From DATJGR01 sp963812255 (GTDB lineage: Bacteria; Pseudomonadota; Gammaproteobacteria; Pseudomonadales; Azotimanducaceae), in NCBI GenBank assembly GCA_963812255.1, contig CAWEUM010000005.1:1054001-1118000 (forward strand): DNA of 64,000 bases, in the 5' to 3' direction. The notes beneath the pieces were generated by a model that worked only from the letters and a program-made list of their open reading frames with translations, was not told the DNA's origin and searched no databases. Both the position numbers and the translations under genes were made by a program. Shown piece after piece: positions 59,627 through 64,000 of the stretch; within the stretch, counting starts at the first letter, position 1, and each line of letters begins with the position of its first letter.

Positions 59627-61273
59627 ATGGGGAAGATCCGTCGCCGGTACTGGTTACTTGTGCTGCTGCTGGCGACGCTTCTGGCAACAGCTCGGGCCGC
59701 TGCGGATCCGAAGTGGCGCTGGGAAGGGGTCGGGCGTGTGGTTGCGTTCGGCGATGTGCACGGCGCCTACACCGAACTGGTGGCGCTGCTTCAACAAACC
59801 GGTATGGTCGATAAATCGCTGCATTGGTCGGGTGGAGCAACCCACCTCGTCAGCCTCGGCGATCTCATCGACCGCGGTCCGGGGTCCCGCGCCGTCATGG
59901 ATCTGCTGATGCGCCTCGAAGCGGAAGCGCCGCAGGCGGGCGGGTTCGTGCATCTGGTGCTCGGTAACCATGAGTTGATGAATCTGACCGGCGACTATCG
60001 CTATGTCTCCGATGCCGAATATGCGTCCTTCGCCGACGCTTCGTCCTCTCCAACGGAGCCCGATTCGGAGACGCGACCCGGTGAAGCAGAACTGCGTCAG
60101 GCGTTCTCGGCAAACGGACGCTACGGCGCGTGGCTGCTCGGTCACCCGGCACTCATCGTCATCAACGACACAGCGTACGTGCATGGCGGTATCCCGGCCG
60201 CGGTCGGGGCGCTTGGACTCGCCAGTGCGAACGCACGCTTTCACGATGAGCTGGCTCAGATGCTGAACACGACCACGACTGCCTCGGCGACGACACCAGC
60301 CGATCTACTCTCGGATGGCGGTCCGCTGTGGTACCGCGGTACCGCGCTCTGTCATACGTTCGTCGAGCGCGATCGTCTGCAGCGGAGCCTCGACGAACTG
60401 TCGGTGCGCCGGGTTGTGATTGGCCATACGCCCACCCGCAATCGACGCGCGTCCACGCGGTTCGGTGGCATCGTCGTGATGCTCGACACCGGCATGCTCG
60501 AGGCGGTCTATCATGGCCATCCGAGTGTGCTGGTCATCGACAATGGACAAGACCGTGTCATGGTTGCCGGCGACCAGACGCCGCAACACCTGAGCGCCGA
60601 CCCAACGCCCTACTCCGGGAATTGGCAAGCGAGCGATGCAACCGCCGCACTGCTCGCGTCTGCAGCCATATCGACTTCGGCGCCCGTGCCCGGCAAAAAA
60701 GGCGAGTCGAATGTCAAGCTCACGACGGCGAACGGCTCGTTCACGGCGCACTTCGTCCACCTCTCGAAAGACCGTCTCCGCCGTGAGCTTGCCGCATATC
60801 GACTCGACCGTCTGCTGCACCTCGGGATCGTGCCACCGGCGGCTGTACGCCAGCTCGACGGCAAAATGGGGCTTCTCACCGCGACCGGGAGCGGCTGGCG
60901 GTCCGAGCGGCAGCGCCGAGACGAAGACATACTCCGCGCAAATACCTGCGAAGCCGGCAGCGACTACCTGTTGATGCTCGCCTTCGACGCGCTGATCGGT
61001 AACGATGCACGAAGCGTCGACAATCTCGGCTACGATCGCGCGACCGACGAGTTGCGTCTGCGCGACCAAGGCGGTGCATTCAAGCGCGGCGGCCTGCGAG
61101 CCGGCGCGAATGTCGAGTGGCCGAAGCTACCGACGGGGTTGCGCGAACGTTTGACCGCACTCGACGAACCGGCCCTGATCGAGGCCCTCGGTGACCAACT
61201 GCAGCCGCGCGAAATCAAGGCCGTGCTGGAGCGGCGCGACGCAATTGTTGGGACATGGCCGACGCTGGAGTAG
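59627..61273 (+). CDS. Exported metallophosphoesterase with C-terminal kinase-like domain
   Basis: A 548-aa two-domain protein. A signal peptide (LLVLLLATLLATARA) covers 1-24. A calcineurin-like phosphoesterase follows, with GDVHG at 42-46, GDLIDRG near 77, GNHE near 113 and HTPTRN near 266. From about 370 there is a second domain: RRELAAYRLDRLLHLGIVPPAAVRQLDGKMG and, near 450, LLMLAFDALIGNDARSVDNLGYDRATDELRLRDQGGAF, which resembles the catalytic core of HipA/FAM20-type atypical kinases (ND and DQG in place of N and DFG). A fused phosphatase and kinase-like domain is unusual. GGGGGA precedes the ATG. Confidence 0.85.
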   Translation: MGKIRRRYWLLVLLLATLLATARAAADPKWRWEGVGRVVAFGDVHGAYTELVALLQQTGMVDKSLHWSGGATHLVSLGDLIDRGPGSRAVMDLLMRLEAEAPQAGGFVHLVLGNHELMNLTGDYRYVSDAEYASFADASSSPTEPDSETRPGEAELRQAFSANGRYGAWLLGHPALIVINDTAYVHGGIPAAVGALGLASANARFHDELAQMLNTTTTASATTPADLLSDGGPLWYRGTALCHTFVERDRLQRSLDELSVRRVVIGHTPTRNRRASTRFGGIVVMLDTGMLEAVYHGHPSVLVIDNGQDRVMVAGDQTPQHLSADPTPYSGNWQASDATAALLASAAISTSAPVPGKKGESNVKLTTANGSFTAHFVHLSKDRLRRELAAYRLDRLLHLGIVPPAAVRQLDGKMGLLTATGSGWRSERQRRDEDILRANTCEAGSDYLLMLAFDALIGNDARSVDNLGYDRATDELRLRDQGGAFKRGGLRAGANVEWPKLPTGLRERLTALDEPALIEALGDQLQPREIKAVLERRDAIVGTWPTLE

Positions 61274-61276
61274 CCG

Positions 61277-61924
61277 ATGCGAAGATCCACGAGTATCGGA
61301 GGTCCGTTACTACTCATCACCGTGTACTACGCGCTGTTGATTGGTGTTGCGATATTCCTCGTCAATGAGTTCGCCGAGCTGCACGGCTTTCTTCCGGTCG
61401 GCGGCGTCCAGGAGTTGCTGCAACGCAACGCCGCCGACTTCGAACCGGTCCGCAGCCCCGATGGCGCGACGTTGCTGTCGTGGGCCGCGCCAATGAACCT
61501 CGCCATCGCGATCATCTGCACGGTGTTGCTGATGGTTCCGGTCTCCTGGGTCTACTTCATCACGACCAAAAACCGAGATGTCGATCGATCGTTCGCGCAA
61601 ACGATCATGGTGCTGCCGGTTATTGTCGCGGGCATCGCAATGATCGTGCACGGCAGCCTCGCGCTTGCCTTCAGCCTTGCCGGCGTCGTCGCGGCAGTCC
61701 GATTTCGCTTCACGCTGCAAGACCCGGCCCAGGCGCTGTACATCTTCATCGCGATTGCCGTCGGCCTCGGCGCCGGAATCAGCGCGGTCAGCGTCTCCGG
61801 TGTCGTTTCGATTGCATACGTTTATTTGACGCTCGTGCTGTGGAAACTCGACTATGGCGTGGACCTGAACACGCAGTTTTTCTCGTTTCTGACTGGACGC
61901 GGGCGCGATGACAAAGACCTCTGA
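61277..61924 (+). CDS. DUF4956 domain-containing membrane protein
   Basis: A 215-aa membrane protein with four to five hydrophobic segments, of the DUF4956 family. Landmarks are the KNRDVDRSFAQTIMVLPVIVAG helix-loop, the ALAFSLAGVVAAVRFRFTLQDPAQALYIFIAIAVGLGAG core and a cytoplasmic end. DUF4956 proteins often accompany VTC-type polyphosphate polymerase or CotH-like kinase genes, so the link to the upstream kinase-like protein is suggestive. It starts 3 bp after the phosphoesterase stop. Confidence 0.88.
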   Translation: MRRSTSIGGPLLLITVYYALLIGVAIFLVNEFAELHGFLPVGGVQELLQRNAADFEPVRSPDGATLLSWAAPMNLAIAIICTVLLMVPVSWVYFITTKNRDVDRSFAQTIMVLPVIVAGIAMIVHGSLALAFSLAGVVAAVRFRFTLQDPAQALYIFIAIAVGLGAGISAVSVSGVVSIAYVYLTLVLWKLDYGVDLNTQFFSFLTGRGRDDKDL

Positions 61925-62768
61925 ACGCGTAGGCTCCCCCACGACGCTCGTTGCGCTGGCAGTCTGTGCATTGGTCGCATGCGGCCAAACTCAGCCGCGC
62001 GCGCAAGCGTCATTCGATCCGACTACACAGGACGTCGTGCAATGGAAGCTGCCGAAGCGGCTCGCCGAAATCTCCGGGCTCGCGCTGAGCAGCGACGGAC
62101 GCCTGTTCGCACACGACGACGAGCAAGCGATCGTCTATCAGATCGATCCGCAGCGCGGTAAACTCGTCAAAGCGTTTGCGCTCGGCAAGCCTGTCGTCCG
62201 TGGAGACTTCGAAGGCATCGCACTCGCAGACACGGACTTCTACTTGGTTACCAGCAACGGGCGACTCTATCGGTCGGCCGAAGGTGCCGATGGTGAACAC
62301 GTCACTTATGACGTGACCGATACCGGCCTTGGCGCCCGCTGCGAAATCGAAGGGCTCGCGTACGATCCGCGGCGAAAGGTAATACTGGTGTCGTGCAAGA
62401 CGCCGCGGATCGCCTCACTCGACGGTTGGGTCGGCATATTCGCGTGGTCGATTCAACGACGCGAAGTCGACCAGAGCGCGGCGATCCGTGTTTCCGAAAG
62501 CGCGCTGGCGGATCCGATCGGCGCGCGCCGCTTCAATCCGTCGGCCATCGAGATCACCCATGACGGTGCGCACATATGGCTGCTCGCAGGCCGACAGCGT
62601 GCGCTCGCCGCCATCGATCTCGACGGTGGCGTGAACTGGGTGACGCTGCTGCCCGCGACCCGTCATCGGCAACCCGAAGGCCTGGCCCTATCGTCGAACG
62701 GCGAATTGATCATCGCCGACGAAGCCCGACACGGGAGGGCGAAGCTTGCAATCTATCGAACCCGTTGA
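61908..62768 (+). CDS. SdiA-regulated-domain/beta-propeller lipoprotein
   Basis: A 286-aa predicted lipoprotein with lipobox LVAC at residues about 22-25. The mature part has propeller-like repeats: ISGLALSSDGRLFAHDDE, FEGIALADTDFYLVTSNGRLYR, EIEGLAYDPRRKVILVSCK, FNPSAIEITHDGAHIWLLAG and PEGLALSSNGELIIADEA, the pattern of the SdiA-regulated (YjiK) family. It lies in the outer membrane or periplasm. The ATG at 61908 overlaps the DUF4956 end by 17 bp, implying coupling. Role unknown. Confidence 0.82.
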   Translation: MTKTSERVGSPTTLVALAVCALVACGQTQPRAQASFDPTTQDVVQWKLPKRLAEISGLALSSDGRLFAHDDEQAIVYQIDPQRGKLVKAFALGKPVVRGDFEGIALADTDFYLVTSNGRLYRSAEGADGEHVTYDVTDTGLGARCEIEGLAYDPRRKVILVSCKTPRIASLDGWVGIFAWSIQRREVDQSAAIRVSESALADPIGARRFNPSAIEITHDGAHIWLLAGRQRALAAIDLDGGVNWVTLLPATRHRQPEGLALSSNGELIIADEARHGRAKLAIYRTR

Positions 62769-63717
62769 GCGCGATGTGAACAAGACACTGATCCTGATTC
62801 ACGGCCGCGGCTTCAAACCGGATCGCGCACAATTGCAGGCACTGTGGCTGCGCGCCCTGCGCGCCGGCTTGGCGCGAGACGCCCCGCCAGCGCTCGAAGC
62901 ATTCGACCGTTGCAACGTGCAGTTTGTCCACTACGGCGACGAGATCCATAGCGTCCTGACGGGGGCTGGACGCCGATATGACGCGGCGCTCGACTTGGCA
63001 GATCTGAACGATACGGTGTCGGCATTGGCCGGTCTTTCGAAGACCAAGCAGTTCCGTCGTCAATACTACGAACGACTGCCCGGAAAAACGCCTTTGAAGG
63101 AATTCCTGGCCGACATAGGCGCACCGACCTTGGCAGCACTCGGACTCAAACAGCGCGCCCTGCAACGGTTGATGCCGGAACTCGTCGACTATTGGCGCGG
63201 CGACGGCGGTAAGTTGCAGGCGGTCGATGCACGCCTGCGTCAAATCGTTGGCGACGCGATGCACCGCGGCGACGACATTCTGCTCGTGTCGCACTGCCTG
63301 GGATGCGTGATCGCCTACAATTCGTTGCTCGCACTATCCAGCGGCGAAGGCAGCCCCGAGGATAAACACAAAGTCTCGCTTTGGCTGACGCTCGGCGCGC
63401 CACTCGGTGACGAAAGCGTCAAGCGACGACTGGGCGGCGGCGCCGGCCAGCGCCCGCAAAAATATCCCGACAACATCGTCTCGTGGATCAACGTCGCGGC
63501 GGAGGACGACTATGTCTGCCACGACGAGCAGGTCGGAAATGACTTCAGAGCGATGCGTGATTCGCGCCTCATCAGCAGCATCGAGGACGTGAGCATCTAC
63601 AACCTCGCCGTCCGCTATGGGCGCTCGAATCCACACTGCGTATACGGCTACCTGACGCATCCGCGCGTCAGTCGGATACTCACGCGATGGCTTGGGGTGG
63701 AGCAGGTCCTCGACTGA
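62746..63717 (+). CDS. Alpha/beta-hydrolase-like protein with Cys in the nucleophile-elbow position
   Basis: A 323-aa protein without signal peptide. TLILIHGRGFKPD near residue 14 is the oxyanion strand of an alpha/beta hydrolase and ILLVSHCLGCVIAYNSLLAL near 181 is the nucleophile elbow, where the usual GxSxG reads SHCLG with Cys for Ser. The later WLTLGAPLGDE and WINVAAEDDYVCHDE segments resemble the acid-bearing region of lipase-like enzymes. The TTG start at 62746 follows a strong GGGAGGG and overlaps the previous gene by 23 bp; GTG at 62776 is an alternative. Last gene of the operon. Confidence 0.75.
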   Translation: MQSIEPVERDVNKTLILIHGRGFKPDRAQLQALWLRALRAGLARDAPPALEAFDRCNVQFVHYGDEIHSVLTGAGRRYDAALDLADLNDTVSALAGLSKTKQFRRQYYERLPGKTPLKEFLADIGAPTLAALGLKQRALQRLMPELVDYWRGDGGKLQAVDARLRQIVGDAMHRGDDILLVSHCLGCVIAYNSLLALSSGEGSPEDKHKVSLWLTLGAPLGDESVKRRLGGGAGQRPQKYPDNIVSWINVAAEDDYVCHDEQVGNDFRAMRDSRLISSIEDVSIYNLAVRYGRSNPHCVYGYLTHPRVSRILTRWLGVEQVLD

Positions 63718-63723
63718 ACGTCG

Positions 63724-64000
63724 TCAGATGCAGTGCGACAGCAATTTGCTTTGCAACGCCTCAGAGTGGTTGATCGTCGCGTAAAACTCATCGAAGTACG
63801 CGAGCGTTTTGTCCGCCGTTCGGCGCTCGAGGCGGGCGTCGTCGCGAAACAGCGCATAGACGTCCGATTGTGCGTCCCGGAATACGGCAAGGGTGTTGTT
63901 CACCACCGAATCTTCTCGACAGTACCCGCGATATAGACGTTGTCGAACGGTTCGGATACCGAGCGACGCAACGGGCTTCGCATATGGCGCACCGACCACC
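63724..64000 (-). CDS. Hypothetical protein, 5' end cut by window edge
   Basis: The last ~91 codons of a minus-strand gene that enters from the right edge and stops at 63724, 7 bp from the convergent hydrolase-like gene. The visible part (GYCREDSVVNNTLAVFRDAQSDVYALFRDDARLERRT, KTLAYFDEFYATINH) is helical, charged and protein-like, but I recognise no family. Whether its real start lies outside cannot be seen. Confidence 0.6.
   Translation of the reverse strand, partial: VVGAPYAKPVASLGIRTVRQRLYRGYCREDSVVNNTLAVFRDAQSDVYALFRDDARLERRTADKTLAYFDEFYATINHSEALQSKLLSHCI

Overview
The window reads as chromosomal DNA of a GC-rich proteobacterium, most likely a gammaproteobacterium. The basis is gene content: HtpX, a PBP1b-type transpeptidase followed by a TPR lipoprotein, a DsbA-like oxidoreductase, GlcDEF, a PuuA-type glutamine synthetase, CnoX, LpxL-type acyltransferase, a TPP-riboswitch-controlled TonB receptor, and several DUF families (DUF3187, DUF6279, DUF3293, DUF4126) common in that class. 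I cannot name a genus. No rRNA, CRISPR array, integrase, transposase or phage module is visible.

Layout. 1-8 kb: an edge-truncated histidine phosphatase, htpX, then catabolic genes (enoyl-CoA hydratase, two luciferase-like monooxygenases, an acyl-CoA-dehydrogenase-associated phosphotransferase, an HSL-type esterase). 8-19 kb: DsbA-like protein, DUF4126, mrcB and TPR lipoprotein, then GNAT, MFS, OsmC and the glcDEF operon, a VapC remnant and a Cys-rich secreted protein. 19-26 kb: dihydroorotase, nitronate monooxygenase, GST-like protein, a three-gene ABC-2 exporter and an enoyl-CoA hydratase. 26-38 kb: a thiamine-linked TonB receptor under a TPP riboswitch, then a dense acyl-CoA activation block (four AMP-forming ligases, a CaiB/BaiF CoA-transferase, two hotdog thioesterases, DUF3187). 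38-42 kb: small membrane proteins, a DUF3293/DUF6279/amidotransferase run and a PuuA-type glutamine synthetase.

42.7-48.6 kb is the most unusual block: five overlapping minus-strand genes encode, in transcription order, an FHA protein, a PP2C phosphatase, a Ser/Thr kinase with a C-terminal sulfatase-modifying-factor domain, a TpsB/ShlB-type outer-membrane transporter that carries an extra N-terminal cytoplasmic segment and transmembrane helix, and a tiny exported protein. Every junction is a stop/start overlap, so it looks like one translationally coupled phospho-signalling plus secretion system. No large TpsA substrate is in the window.

51-59.5 kb is sparse and partly decayed: VanX-like dipeptidase, a frameshifted DUF4440 gene, a large OmpA-family protein, PepSY, an LpxL-like acyltransferase, a 41-residue membrane protein, DUF1232 and three dispersed copies of a palindrome-containing repeat, ending at a tRNA-Ser(CGA). 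59.6-63.7 kb is a plus-strand operon led by a metallophosphoesterase fused to a kinase-like C-terminal region, followed by DUF4956, an SdiA-regulated-type lipoprotein and an alpha/beta-hydrolase-like protein with Cys in the nucleophile position.
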